The notes under the pieces: generated by a model
Seen by the model: the letters and a program-made list of their open reading frames with translations, nothing else
Databases searched by the model: none
What the model was told of the DNA's origin: nothing
From: Breviolum minutum Mf 1.05b.01
Taxonomy: Eukaryota > Sar > Dinophyceae > Suessiales > Symbiodiniaceae
Reading direction: 5' to 3'
Length of the DNA stretch: 64,000 nt
NCBI GenBank assembly: GCA_000507305.1
Contig: DF239826.1
Coordinates: forward strand, 16,001 to 80,000
Translations under genes and position numbers: made by a program
Part shown: piece by piece, positions 32,986 to 45,351 of the stretch
Layout of the letters: the number at the start of each line of letters is the position of its first letter
How positions within the stretch are numbered: the first letter of the stretch is position 1

Positions 32986-33979
32986 CCATCGCTCTGGGGT
33001 TTAGAGATTTGAGCAACAAAGGGCCAAATAACAACCGCAGCTTGGAAGAACACTTATGGCACCTCGCTCTTACAACTTCAGAATCTTCAGACGTCGCACC
33101 CGTGCGATTGGAAAGACACAAGTGGCTCCCAAAACACGCAAGACTGCATGGTGGCTTTCATCGAACTTGAGAAGTGCGTTACTGGCAATGGAATGTCAAA
33201 TCCACGATCACAAAAACAGAGCTCTCCTGACACAGCAGGCCTGGATCGCATTGGGCATACTTTGGTAGGAAATTGATTGCGGTAGTGGTGCCATCGCCTT
33301 CCTAAAAGCTTCTGAAATAACAACTCTACCTTTATGATTTAACAGGGTCTGTGCAGTAACGCAGCAGCCGCCATCTTCTGCTAGGCGGTCGGGTTCCATG
33401 CTTCGTTTGCTCCTGAACAGCGGTGGCTACCTACAACTTCGCAGCTTCGGCACCTGGGCACTATAAGTGCAAACGTAGTACCAGTGCAATTTTTGTGAGA
33501 CTGGGGTGGCTCCCAAGACAAGCAAATCTGCTGCTATGTGGTGGCTTGCAGCGAACTCCAAAAATATGCCATTGGCCAGGAAATATCACATAACAGTCAG
33601 AAAACCCAGATCTTCCCGAACATAAAACAGGATCGCCTAGCGAAAACTGGTGGCTACCTACAACTTCACTGTTTTTTAACTGCACAGTCTAGTGGCACCT
33701 TGCTTTTGCAACTTCAGCAGCGTCACCCTTGCGAGTGGTAAGACTAGCATGGTTCCTAAAACAAGCAAATTTACCACTGAATGGTGGCTCGCGTCGAGCT
33801 TGACAAATGTGCCACTGGCCATGAAATGTCAATCAACAATCACAAAAGCAGAGCTCTCCTTACATAGCAGACCTGGATCGCTTTGGGCATACTTTGGCAG
33901 GAAATTGATTGCGGTAGTGGTCCAATCGCCTTCCTAAAAGCTTCTGAAATAACAACACAAAACTGGATTGCCGTGGGAA

Positions 33980-34990
33980 AACTGGTGGCTACCTACAACT
34001 TCGCAGCTTCACTTTCTTGCACCGCAGAATGTCCATCTATACCATTTTAGAGCCTGCTAGCTGGTAGAGATCCCAAAGCTGTGATTCCTGCACAGTGCCT
34101 TTGCTGTAGAGATCTGTGCTCAAATGGGCCAAATGACAAGCACAGCTTGGAAGAACAATTCTGGCACCTTTCGTTTTTTCAACTTCAACCGTGACACCCT
34201 TGGAAGTGGCAAGATTAGGATGGCTCCCAAAACTAGCGAATCTGCTGCTATGTGGTGTCTGGCATCGAAGTGGAAGCACATGCCACTGGCCATGAAGCGT
34301 CAAATCAAGAATCAGAAAAGCAGAGCTTCCTAAGCACCTAGAGCCTGCTAGCTGGTAGCACTCCCAAAGTTGTGCTTCTTGCATAGCTGCCTTTGAAATG
34401 GGCCAAATAGCATGTTTGCTTTTGCAACTTCAGTGTCCAGGGCCACCCTTGCTAGTGGCAAGACTAGGATAGTTCCCAAGACAAACAACTTTACCACTGA
34501 ATGGTGGCTGGCGACGAACTGGAAAAATATTCCACCGGCCATGCAATGTCACATCATGGTAACTGTCCCAAAGCCGTGATTCTTGCAAAGCCACCTTTGC
34601 TGTAAAGATATGGGCTCAAATGGGCCAATTTTGGCACCTTGCTCTTGCAACTTCAACAGTGGCACCCTCATGAGTGGAAAGACCAGGGTGGCTCCCAAGA
34701 CAAGAAAATTTCCCACTGCTTGGTGGCTGGCTTCGAACACGAAAACTATGCCACTGGCCAGGAAATGCTAAATCAAATGTGAGAAAAGCCAGACCTTCCC
34801 AGACGCAGCACAAAACTGGATCGCCTTGGGAAAACTGGTGGATACCTACAACTTCGCAGCCTCACTTTTTTCCACTGCACAATCTCTATTTAGAACCATT
34901 TTGGACCCTGCTAGCTGGTAGCCCCAAAATTGTGTTTTTTGCACAGCTGCCTTTGCAGTAGACATCTGTGCTCACATCGGTCAATTAAAT
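33980..34990. repeat. Higher-order duplicated block in the array (copy A)
   Basis: The stretch including 34348-34542 is nearly identical to 37745-37939 (offset about 3397), far closer than neighbouring units are to each other, so several units were copied together. Confidence 0.75.
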
Positions 34991-37376
34991 AGCAAGCACA
35001 GCTTGGAAGAACACTAGTGGCACCTTGCTTTTGCAACTTTAACAGTCGCCAGGGGCACCTATCCCCAAACAAGCAAATCTACCACAGAATGGTGGCTGGC
35101 ATCGAACTGGAATAACATGCCACTTGCCATGAAATGTCAAATCAACAGTCAGAAAAGCCAGACCTTCCCCAACACAACACAAAACTGGATTGCCGTGGGA
35201 TAACTGGTGGCTACCTACAACTTCGCAGCTTCACTTTTGTGCACACCACAATCTCCATTTAGGACCAATTTCAACGATGGCAGCTGGTAGAGATCCCAAA
35301 GTTCTGATTCCTGCACAGTGCCTTTGCTGTAAAGATCCCCGCTGCCAAATAGCAAGCATAGCTAGGAAGAACACTACAGGCACTTTGCTTTTGCAACTTC
35401 AGCAGTGGCCGGGCACCCTTGTTAATGGCAAGACTAGGATAGCTCCCAAGAGCAAATTTACCACTGAATGGTGGGTGGCGACAAACTGGAAAAATATTCC
35501 ACTGGCCATGAAATATCAAATCAACAATGAGAAAAGCAGAGCTTCCCATACACAACACAAAACTGGATTGCATTCGGAAAACGGGTGGCTACCTAGAACT
35601 TCGCAGCTTCACTATTTTGCGCTTTTTTGCACTGTTCACTCTCCATCTAGAACCATTTTAGAACCTGCTAGCTGGTAGCAGTCCCAACGTTGTGATTCTT
35701 GCAGACTTGACTTTGCTGAAAAGATCTGTGCTCAAATGGGCCAAATGACAAGCACAGCTTTGAAGAACAGTAGTGGCACCTTGCTTTTTCTACAACTTCA
35801 ACCATGACACCCTTGCGAGGGGCAAGACTAGGATGGCTCCCGAAACTAGCAAGAAAAACTATGAATGCATTTTGGCTGGTTGACTTGATAGCTGTCCCAC
35901 TGGCCAAAAAATGCCAAGTGAGGGCTGAGAAAAGCTAGATCTTCCCATGCACAAAACCAACCTGGTTCCTCTTGGGAAAACTGGTGGCTACCTACAACTT
36001 CGCAGCTTCACTTTCTTGCACCGCAGAATGTCCATCTAGAACCATTTTAGAGCCTGCTAGCTGGTAGAGATCCCAAAGTTGTGATTCTTGCAAAGCCACC
36101 TTTGCTTTAAAGATGTGGGCTCAAATGGGCCAATTTTGGCACCTTGCTTTTTCAACATCAACAGGCGTAACTATCCAATTGGCAAGACTAGGATGGCTTA
36201 CAAGACAAGTAAATCTACCACAGAATGGTGTCTGGCTTCGCCATGAGATGTCAAATCAACACTCAGAAAAGCAGAGCTGCCCAAACAAGACACAAAACTG
36301 GATCGCATTCGGATCACTGGTGGTCACCTACAACTTCGCAGCTTCAGTTTTGCGCACACCACAATCTCCATTTAGGACCAATTTAGACGATGACAGTTGG
36401 TAGCTAGCTGTCCCAAGCTTGTCTCTATACCTGATATTTATAATTCCTAAGCCGCTGCCTTTGCTGTAGAGATCTGCCCTCATTTGCGCTAAATGAAAAA
36501 CACAGTTTGGAAGAAAAGTTGTGGTGCCTTGCTTTTGCAACTTCAACAGGCGCACCCATGAGAGTGGGAAGACTAGGATCGGGCAAGAAAAACTACCAAT
36601 CCATGGTGGCGGGCTTCGAACTGGACAGGTCTGCCACTGGTCATGAGATGCCAAATCAACAAGGTAAATGGCAAACCTGGATCGCCTTGGGAAAACTGGT
36701 GTCTACCTACAACTTCGCACCGTGCAATGTCCATCTAGGAACATTTTAGAACCTGCTACCTGGTAGAGATCCCAACGTTGTGATTCTTGCAGAGCTGACT
36801 TTGCTGTAAAGATCTATGCTCAAATGGGCCAAATGACAAGCACAGCTTTGAAGAACAGTAGTGGCACTTTGCTTTTACAACTTCAACCATGACACCTTTG
36901 CAAGTTGCCAGACTAGGGTTGCTTACAAGACCAGCAAATCTACCACAGAATGGTGGCTGACATCGAACTGGAAAAACATGCCATTGGCCATGAAATGTCA
37001 CATCAACAATGAGAAAAGCGGAGCTTCCCAAACACAACACACAACTGGATCGCCTTGGGAAAACTGCTGGTTACCTACAGCTTCATTTTTTTGCACTGAC
37101 AATCTCTATTTACAACAATTTTGGACCCTGCTAGCTGGTAGCAGCCCAAAAATTGTGTTTTTTGCACAGCTGCCTTTGCCGTAGAAATACGCTCATTTGC
37201 GCCCAACGAAGAACAGAGGCACCCTTGCAAGTGGAAAGACTAGGATGGCTCCCAAGACAAAAAAAATACCACTGCGAACTCGAAAAAAAGGCCACTTGCC
37301 ATGAAATGTCAAATCAACCGTCAGAAAAGCCAGACCTTCCCCAACACAAACCTGGATCGCCTGGGGAAAACTGGCT

Positions 37377-38387
37377 ACCTACAACTTCGCAGCTTCACTT
37401 TTTGGCACTGCAGAATATCCATCTAGAACCATTTTAGAACCTGCTAGCTGGCTGCTAGCTGGTGGCAGTCCCAACGTTGTGATTCTTGCAGACTTGACTT
37501 TGCTGAAAAGATCTGTGCTCAAATGGGCCAAACCACAAGCACAGCTTTGAAGAACAGTAGTGGCACTTTGCTTTTCCAACTTCAACCGTGACACCCTTGC
37601 GAGTGGCAAGACTAGGATGGCTCCCAAAACTGGCGAATCTGCAAATATGTGGTGTCTGGCATCGAAGTGGAAACACATGCCACTGACCATGAAGCGTCAA
37701 ATCAAGAATCAGAAAAGCAGAGCTTCCTAAGCACCTAGAGCCTGCTAGCTGGTAGCACTCCCAAAGTTGTGCTTCTTGCATAGCTGCCTTTGAAATGGGC
37801 CAAATAGCATGTTTGCTTTTGCAACTTCAGTGGCCAGGGCCACCCTTGCTAGTGGCAAGACTAGGATAGTTCCCAAGACAAACAACTTTACCACTGAATG
37901 GTGGCTGGCGACGAACTGGAAAAATATTCCACCGGCCATGCCATGTCACATCATGGTAACTGTCCCAAAGCCGTGATTCTTGCAAAGCCACCTTTGCAGT
38001 AAAGATATGGGCTCAAATGCGCCAATTTTGGCACCTTGCTCTTGCAACTTCAACCATGACACCCTTGCGAGTGGAAAGACCAGGGTGGCTTCCAAGACCA
38101 GCAAATTTATCACTGCTTGGTGGCTGGATTCGAACTCGAAAGAAATGCCACTGGCCATGAAATGCTAAATCAAATGTGAGAAAAGCCAAACCTTCCCCAA
38201 CACAACACAAACCTGGATCGCCTTGGGAAAACTGGTGGCTACCTATAACTTCGCAGCTTCACTTTTCTCCACCGCACAATTCCCATTTAGGACCAATTTA
38301 GACCCTGCTAGCTGGTAGCAGTCCCAACGTTGTGATTCTTGCAGAGCTGCCTTTGCTGTAAAGATCTATGCTCAAATGGGCCAAATG
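37377..38387. repeat. Higher-order duplicated block in the array (copy B)
   Basis: Partner of the block near 33980-34990. A second, more recent internal copy links about 38224-38700 with 39318-39790 (offset about 1094). Confidence 0.7.
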
Positions 38388-39850
38388 ACAAGCACAGCTT
38401 TGAAGAACAGTAGTGGCACTTTGCTTTTACAGCTAGCCGTGCCACCCTTGCGAGTGGAAAGACTAGGATGGCTGCCAAAACTCGCAAATCCACATGCCAC
38501 CGGCCATGAAAGGTCAAATCAACACGGAGAAAAGCCAGACCTTCCTCAACGCAAACCTGGATCGCCAAGGGAAAACTTCTGGTTACCTACAGCTTCAGTT
38601 TTTTGCACTGACAATCTCTATTTACAACAATTTTGGACCCTGCTAGCTGGTAGCAGCCCAAAATTGTGTTTTTTTGCACAGCTGCCTTTGCAGTAGACAT
38701 CAGTGCTCACACCAGCCAAATGACACTTACAGCTTTGAAAGAACAAATTGTGGCATTTTGCTTTTACAACTTCAGCAGAGGCACCCCTGCAAGTGGCAAG
38801 ACTAGGATGGCTCCCAAGAGAACCAAATCTGCTGCTACATGACTGGCATCGAACTCGAAACACATTCCACTGGCCATGAACAAGGAGAAAAGCAGACCTT
38901 CCCCAACACAAACCTGGATCGCCTTGAGAAAACTGGCTACCTACAACTTCGCAGCTTCACTTTTTGGCACTGCACAATATCCATCTAGAACCATTTTAGA
39001 ACCTGCTAGCTGGCTGCTAGCTGGTAGCAGTCGCAACGTTGTGATTCTTGCAGAGCTGACTTTGCTGTAAAGATCTGTGCTCAAATGGGCCAAATGACAA
39101 GCACAGCTTTGAAGAACAGTAGTGGCACTTTGCTTTTACAACTTCAACCGTGACACCCTTGCGAGTGGCAAGACTAGGAAGGCTCCCAAAACTAGCGAAT
39201 CTGCAAATATGTGGTGTCTGGCATCGGACTCGAAACACATGCCACTGGCCATGAAATGCTAAATCAACAGTGAGAAAAGCCAAACCTTCCCAAACACAAC
39301 ACAAACCTGGATCGCCTTGGGAAAACTGGTGGCTACCTATAGCTTCGCAGCTTCACTTTTCTCCACCGCACAATTCCCATTTAGGACCAATTTAGACCCT
39401 GCTAGCCGGTAGCAGTCCCAACGTTGTGATTCTTGCAGAGCTGCCTTTGCTGTAAAGATCTATGCTCAAATGGGCCAAATGACAAGCACAGCTTTGAAGA
39501 ACAGTAGTGGCACTTTGCTTTTACAACTAGCCGTGCCACCCTTGCCAGTGGAAAGACTAGGATGGCTGCCAAAACTAGCAAATCCACATGCCACCGGCCA
39601 TGAAAGGTCAAATCAACAAGGAGAAAAGCCAGACCTTCCCCAACGCAAACCTGGATCGCCTAGGGAAAACTGCTGGTTACCTACAGCTTCGCAGCTTCAC
39701 GGATTTTTGCCCAGATCTTACAACGAAATCTTGCGAGTGGCAAGACTAGGATGGTTCCCAAGAACAAATTTACCACTGTATGGTGCCGGGCCTCGACCTC
39801 GAAAAATATGCCAGCCATGAAATGTCAAATTTTGCCAATCGGAAACTGGT

Positions 39851-41091
39851 TGACTATTTGGGCAAATCAAAAGGAGCTTCAATCCAGGTTTTTGTGGAAG
39901 CAGCAATTTTCAATGAATTTTGCCTTGACCCTGGGACTGTCAACCATCAAAACAATCAGTTTGCCATCAAGGAAACCACTCCAACCCTGGGAGAGCCACG
40001 GCAGGTTTTGGATGCACCCAGAATTTGGCTTCGGCAAGTTGGCAAACTTGCCGCTCGAATCGATGGATTCGCATGAGTACCATCTACAAGCTGCAGGTTT
40101 CTTTCTTGTTCACGGAATCTCACATCCTATCCTTGGGTCTCAAATGCACTGATCGAAGTCGGTGAAGTCTTTCGACTGTGACCAGCGGTCATAGCCGCAC
40201 TTCCATCCTTGGAGCCTCCACATTTGTCGAGTATCATGCACAACTAGTCTTTCCCTCGGCAAGGTACCGTCCTTAATAGGATACCCGCATCAAAATAGAC
40301 CACGCACACACTTCATGCAGCATTTCAGTACTAGTTTGCCGGACTGATACCTCCCTGCAGAGTGAGGAATGGTACACTGGCGTAAAAGCACATTTGCTTG
40401 CTGTTCTCAACTCAAGTCGCTACAGGCCAGCTACTTTTTCCGACAAATCTGAACTTTTGAATGCCTCTGGACTGCCTTCTCCTCTTGTGGGCAGAGACTA
40501 TACAAACTCTCAAGCTGTATGTAGTGTAATCAGGGGCGAAACAGCTTTCATAGCAAGACGAGCACACTGTGGAATCGTTCAGCTTTGGAAGTGTACAGGG
40601 TGCCGCTAGGCCCTGCCTGTATTCGATACATGTCTTCAATGTGTAGACAACAAGGCAAGATTGGGAAGAGAGTGAAATATATGACCTGGCCTTGTGCAGC
40701 GAACTCCTTTGGTTTGTCCAATTCTTCTCGCGTGTAAGTACAGCCAGACTGATTGGCATCCCCAAAGAATCTGTTTTCCGAATCTCAACATCTCGATAAA
40801 GCATGGGCAGATTGCTGGACAAAGTGTGAGATTCGCTCTGCACAACAGATCTGGATGTAGGCTCCAATGACACAAAATTCGTTGATTTCAACAGTCTAGA
40901 GATTGTCGGGAGGAATTGGAAGCAGAAATGTCTGTCGGGTGAGTATAGGCCCTACAAGAGCTTCCCTTCTTCACCCATCGTTGGAGTGCGAGAATGCTCA
41001 CTCTTAGCTGTCGACAGTACTGATCTTAAATCCAAAATGCGACTCAATGTTTCAGCAGCTAGGTATCTATGGAAATGTGTGGTGTCTGAAG
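39851..41091. other. No confident gene
   Basis: A minus-strand frame at 40412-40891 stays open for about 159 codons but shows no recognisable domain, uneven composition and no splice context. It may be a chance frame or an old element remnant. Confidence 0.3.
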
Positions 41092-41159
41092 CTTCCTCTT
41101 CTTTGGCATCATGGCTGCAGCCAAGGTGGGCTGTAAAGGCTCCTGCACAAGATCAAAGT
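41092..41159 (-). CDS. Candidate exon, product unknown
   Basis: After a pyrimidine-rich acceptor (TTTGTCAGCCCAG) the frame reads FDLVQEPLQPTLAAAM and then MPKKRKL, a basic cluster resembling a nuclear-localisation signal. The downstream end is approximate. Confidence 0.35.
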
Positions 41160-42313
41160 CTGGGCTGACAAAGGAGAAATTACCACAGCAGAACCCCCAG
41201 CATGTCCAGAACTCTTCCCCTTGTTTCGTTAATGTACTGCAAGCCGATCTGTTTCTAGTAAGTGTCCCGGTTTTTAGGTTCATGCATTTTTGTTGAAAGG
41301 GACGCTTTCCACTGGAGGAAAGATGGTGTAAAAATTGTATACATCCACAACAAATTTGCGGACGTCCACACAGCCGGCAGAGCGTCAGACTCTCAGTCCT
41401 TATCCGGCCTCATCCTCCGCATCCTGAGCTTCCTCAGTTTCACTCCTCCGAGTCAACTGCGATCGTGCTGAAGTCTTGATGAAAATCTTTGAATAGAAAC
41501 CCTGCGTGATAAAATCTACAATACCTTGGGGTCGGTGGCAACTCTTCATCTTGGACCTCACAGTTACCATTAGGAGTGGCTTGACTAAGCAGCCAGACGT
41601 CCATGTTTTCTACTTAAAACAGCTTAGGCTGAAACATCACCCTGTTCCCAAATATCTGCCAGAGTGAAACATGCCGAATCTCTGCCAAAAGGAGCAAAAA
41701 CTTCACTTCAATGGTTCTCTTTTCCCCACGTATCGTGGATTTCCTTAACCAACACATCACTCAACCGATCATAGGATTGACTTCACAACAGAACCTTCTA
41801 ATTGATCAACTCTGTTATCCCTTTGGTACCCAACTCTTCAAACACCCATGAACCGATGAGTGTAGCTGCAAAACAGATACTCCCCCGCAGCCTTACCTAG
41901 GAGGCGAAATCCTAAGACATAAGCACCATATTCTTGGCGGAACGTTGATGGAGCCAATCATTTTTTTTCTGTTTCTTTGGGAAATGTTCAAGGATGTAGG
42001 AACTGCGTTGCGGGGAAATTAAACCAGGAATTCAACTCATTGCTGTATTTTCTCAGAGATCAGGCATCATGCTAGACTTCCATCTTTGATAAAATCTAAA
42101 AAACAAACATAAACACACCAAAAATACAAATCAAACATCTGATCATCTCCAAACAATTTGGGAACAAATCACACCTGGGGTCCATGATAAGGAACTTCCA
42201 ACGGTCAGAGAATGCAAGATATGCCCACAGCTTTCGTATTCAGCTGGGTGTAAGATTTCTTCGGGGGACTCCTTTTTGAACACCAGGCCTCAGGGCAGCG
42301 CGCCTGAACACAC
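41160..42313. other. No confident gene
   Basis: AT-rich, probably intron or intergenic. Nothing with paired splice signals seen. Confidence 0.3.
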
Positions 42314-43041
42314 CTTCAAGGAGAAGGCCTCCGAGGCTTCCCAGCTGGAATCTTTAGCACCTAAGCTGATTTCACTGGCCATGGTTGGGTCGTTTCCAAT
42401 GATCGGAGTGGGTTTCTTTGGCTGAACTACCACGAGTTTTGGAGCGTTGAAAGATGCTGACGGATCAAGCAAATTACAGATGGTGACGGATACAAATGAA
42501 AATCTATATAGAAGGTGATGGTGAAATCCCCAACTACTACCGTTTTGGTGCCTTAAAAGAAATCATCCATCAGACCATCAGAAATATGAAAGATTTTGGA
42601 AGTTCACCATAGGGCCCTAGAAAGGAAACCATTTTGTTAAGCCCAATCGTATATCATGTAAGTGAGCGTCTGAGGAAAAGAATGGATGTGGAGAACTTTT
42701 CTGGCAGAAATCAATTATATTCCTTTTGTCTGCTGCAACCCTTACCGTTGCTTGGTTGAGGTACACAGTTTTATGGAGGGTTGTCTTGCTTTTCTTGCAA
42801 GATTTACCCATGTTGTTTCGTCAGTCATGTTGAAGAGAAACCGTTGAGTTTTCTGAGCGATCCTAAAAGAAAGACCTTGTCAGAAGAAACCAATCTGGGT
42901 ATGCTTACTTCAAAACTTTGGCACCCCATTGAACCCATCAAATGGTCCTATGAACTCCACTTGCGCTAAAGACCTTCGAGGTTGTTCGCTGAATGACACA
43001 ATTTTTGCTTGCTCCGTGTGCCATTGTGCAGCTTTGTCGAC
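42314..43041 (-). CDS. Multi-exon gene fragment, product unknown
   Basis: Exon 42974-43041 (acceptor TTCCACAAAG|G, donor CGAAG|GTCTTT) reads VDKAAQWHTEQAKIVSFSEQ and leaves AG. Exon 42808-42862 (acceptor TCTTTCTTTTAG|G, donor TGG|GTAAAT) accepts that phase and reads IAQKTQRFLFNMTDETTW. A beta-like exon at about 42488-42551 reads TKTVVVGDFTITFYIDFHLY. Exon 42314-42456 (donor TTGAAG|GTGTGT) reads KLVVVQPKKPTPIIGNDP and ends SSWEASEAFSLK. The first two joins are phase-consistent; the others need an unseen exon. No family recognised. The LINE lies immediately upstream. Confidence 0.5.
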
Positions 43042-43351
43042 CTTTGTGGAAAATCCTGACAATGGTGATGACATTGTGCTGAGGAACCCACTCTGGTCGA
43101 GATTTTTTGCAACTCTGGGCGCAGGCTGATCCCAATGCCACCGCGCGGCGTCAAAATCAACCTTTACCCTCCAAAAGTGATGTCCTTCTCTCTGTCTCTA
43201 ACGTCCAAAAGTCAGTCATGCACGTTTGAAACTGACTTGCTACTCACTGCGTTGCTGGTTGTTGTTGCATGGAAAGAGAAATCACAATAAGTTCACCAAA
43301 TAACAGCAAGTGATCAAGAGCCTGGAGGGACCTGTATATAGATATATATAA

Positions 43352-45330
43352 TTTTTTTTTTTTTTTTTTTGTTGCCATAACCTGCAGCTAGGTCATTGCC
43401 TCAGGTCGTTGGCGCTACCCCGCTTCCTAGCTAACTTAGTTCGCCTAGGGCCTCACTGTTGAATGGTTTGTTGATTCATATTTTTTTGTTTTTGTGTGGT
43501 ATTGCTGGATGCATCGGTGAATGCCATTGAAGTGGCTCGTGGCTCGTACACATTGTCACACTGAGAGTGGTTTTTCACACTGAGAGTTTTTCACACTGAG
43601 TTGGACAGACCTTACTGAGAAATAACATGTTTCGGTTTGCTGAAAGGTGGTCCGTATTGTTGAGCTTGCTCTATAATTCTTTCTCGCATAGCACGGTTTG
43701 ATTTATCAAAAAACAGTTGTGGTTGTAAAGTATCTTCTCTCTTGATGATTTCCCATGCCTTCTCCATGTTGTTGGTCGTCCAAAATTGTCTTGGGCGCCC
43801 CACCCTTCTGTAATTAGTTTCTCTGGGCACAGCAGAAGTTGTTGAGAATGTAGTTTGGTGAAGTGGGTGTTGCCGATCTCTACGTAAGACATGACCCAAC
43901 AGTCGCAATTTACGTTCTTCCAGGATTTCGGTCAAAGGCTTGATTTTTCTAGTTGGTCCATCAATCGCTCCATTGACTATTTCATTGGCGCGTTGGTATA
44001 CATACTCATTGGTGTTTTGGCGCTGTATGTAAGTTGTATGCAGCCGGAGAATTTTTCTAAGACCTCTTAACTGAAAAGTGTTGAGCAATTTACTGGCGGA
44101 TTCAGTTGGTTCAAGGGTCTCCAATCCGTAGAGTACTTTGCTTGTGATAACCGCATTATAAACTAAGAGCTTCCATTTTTTACTGCATCGAGTCTTCAAC
44201 CAAAAGATGTCTAGTTTTTTGAGAATAGCCATTGCCGCGGAGATACGCTTACGGATTTCATGTTTTGGGTTAATAGTCTGTGTGATATAAGCACCTAAAT
44301 ATTTTGCTTCATTGGTTGCTGCCATATGGTCACCGTTGCAAAAACGAACTTCGCCTTGACAGTTGTAAGCAATATAACAGCATTTGGAGTGGTTTAGACT
44401 TAGGTCTAGATATGTTGATTCTTCTTCAATTAAATGAAGGTATTCATTTGCAGTTTTGAAACTTTTGGCCAGGACCAATGTGTCATCAGCGTAAAGTAGT
44501 TCTTGGAAGTTAATGCCTTGGAATTTCTTTTTGTGTCTCGGGTCACAGGATCTTCTCTTCACATCTTCAAACATGACGTGCATTGTGAGAATGAAAAGAT
44601 ATGGGCTGAGGGGACATCCCTGTCTGATTCCAGTTCTTTGAGGTAACCAGTCACTATTTCTATCACGATGCGTTACTTGGAAAAGCGGGTGTTTATACAA
44701 AGATTCAATTGCTGCTATTAGAGGATCTGGAATGTTGAGCCGCCTCAATGATTGGAACATTTTTTGATGATTAATCTTATCGAAGGCTTTCTCCCAATCG
44801 AGGAAAATCAGAACTAATGGGTCATTTCCCTGTTCAACGACATCTGTAATCCGTCGGAGGCAGAACAAAGGATCGACTGTTGATCTACCTTTTCTAAACC
44901 CAAATTGGGTCGGGTGCAAATGCTGCTCAAGCGCTTCTGCTAGCCTCACTTTGAGGATATAAGCAAAGATTTTGTACGTTGTATTTAACAAAGAAATGGG
45001 CCTATAGTTTTCTGGGTTCTCGTGGTCCCCTTTCTTAAAAATGCTGGCAATATAAGCATTCGTGAAATCCTTTGGTACTTCCTTGGTCTGCCAAAAAATA
45101 TTTAAGCACTTGGTGAGTGTTGCGATGTTGTCAGTATCCAAATATTTGAAAAGTTCAGTGATTACTCCGTCTGGACCTGGGGCCTTGTTTGCTTTCAACT
45201 TGTTGATTGCTTCCTGAACTTCTGATGTATGGAAATCATTAGCATTTGCACCAATATTTTGATGTATGATCTTGCCTTTGCCTAAGTCAAGCGGCATAGA
45301 GTTGCCTTTGCCTAACTTCCAGAAGAGCGA
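43352..45330 (-). mobile_element. Non-LTR retrotransposon (LINE), 5'-truncated
   Basis: The plus-strand poly-T run 43352-43370 is the poly(A) tail of a minus-strand element. Above it lie a 3' untranslated part with three TCACACTGAG repeats, then the reverse transcriptase frame. No endonuclease domain is present, so the copy is truncated at its 5' side, as usual for LINE insertions. A TTAGGCAAAGGCAA word repeated 36 bases apart near 45274-45324 marks the approximate 5' limit. I could not find target-site duplications. Confidence 0.85.
43554..43602 (-). repeat. Tandem repeat in the LINE 3' region
   Basis: Three copies of TCACACTGAG separated by GAGTGGTTTT and GAGTTTT, just downstream of the reverse transcriptase stop codon. 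Confidence 0.85.
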
Positions 45331-45351
45331 CGATTGGGGGGAAATTTCCAT
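43612..45351 (-). CDS. LINE reverse transcriptase (truncated at the N-terminal side)
   Basis: 579-residue frame with the reverse transcriptase blocks in order: KAPGPDGVITELFKYL, YRPISLLNTTYKIF, FGFRKGRSTVDPLF, then the catalytic Asp in LIFLDWEKAFDKINH, RQGCPLSPYLF, the YADD box in LLYADDTLVLAKS, and SKCCYIAYN and YLGAYIT after it. The C-terminal part includes RKLRLLGHVLRRDRQHPLHQ and RVGRPRQFW, common in LINE proteins of protists and animals. It would copy the element RNA at a nicked target. The upstream endonuclease is missing, so the copy is probably not autonomous, although the catalytic core is intact. The stated start is only the first in-frame ATG and may lie in flanking DNA. Confidence 0.9.
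   Translation of the reverse strand: MEISPQSSLFWKLGKGNSMPLDLGKGKIIHQNIGANANDFHTSEVQEAINKLKANKAPGPDGVITELFKYLDTDNIATLTKCLNIFWQTKEVPKDFTNAYIASIFKKGDHENPENYRPISLLNTTYKIFAYILKVRLAEALEQHLHPTQFGFRKGRSTVDPLFCLRRITDVVEQGNDPLVLIFLDWEKAFDKINHQKMFQSLRRLNIPDPLIAAIESLYKHPLFQVTHRDRNSDWLPQRTGIRQGCPLSPYLFILTMHVMFEDVKRRSCDPRHKKKFQGINFQELLYADDTLVLAKSFKTANEYLHLIEEESTYLDLSLNHSKCCYIAYNCQGEVRFCNGDHMAATNEAKYLGAYITQTINPKHEIRKRISAAMAILKKLDIFWLKTRCSKKWKLLVYNAVITSKVLYGLETLEPTESASKLLNTFQLRGLRKILRLHTTYIQRQNTNEYVYQRANEIVNGAIDGPTRKIKPLTEILEERKLRLLGHVLRRDRQHPLHQTTFSTTSAVPRETNYRRVGRPRQFWTTNNMEKAWEIIKREDTLQPQLFFDKSNRAMRERIIEQAQQYGPPFSKPKHVISQ

Larger units (their letters stand above)
32986..39850. repeat. Diverged tandem repeat array, unit about 350-400 bases, roughly 18 units
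   Basis: A block reading GGAAAACTGGTGGCTACCTA, continuing ACAACTTCGCAGCTTCAC, recurs near 33422, 33648, 33978, 34832, 35198, 35577, 35974, 36311, 36687, 37057, 37361, 38224, 38570, 38927, 39318 and 39663. Within each unit other blocks keep their order: CCATCTAGAACCATTTTAGA, GAGCCTGCTAGCTGGTAG, ATGGGCCAAATGACAAGCAC, a GTGGCACCTTGCTTTTGCAA-type box, GAGTGGCAAGACTAGGATGG and CCACTGGCCATGAAATGTCA. Spacing varies because units carry internal deletions. Open frames of 60-130 codons appear on both strands but do not agree from unit to unit, so I do not call genes here. Confidence 0.95.

Noticed and set aside
32986-39850. Many 60-130 codon frames on both strands in the repeat array, some Cys-rich and repetitive
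   Set aside because: The frames do not stay open in the same phase from unit to unit, and both strands are equally open, so they are by-products of the repeat.
40412-40891. 159-codon minus-strand frame as a possible gene
   Set aside because: No domain, no splice context and uneven composition. Kept only as unassigned sequence.
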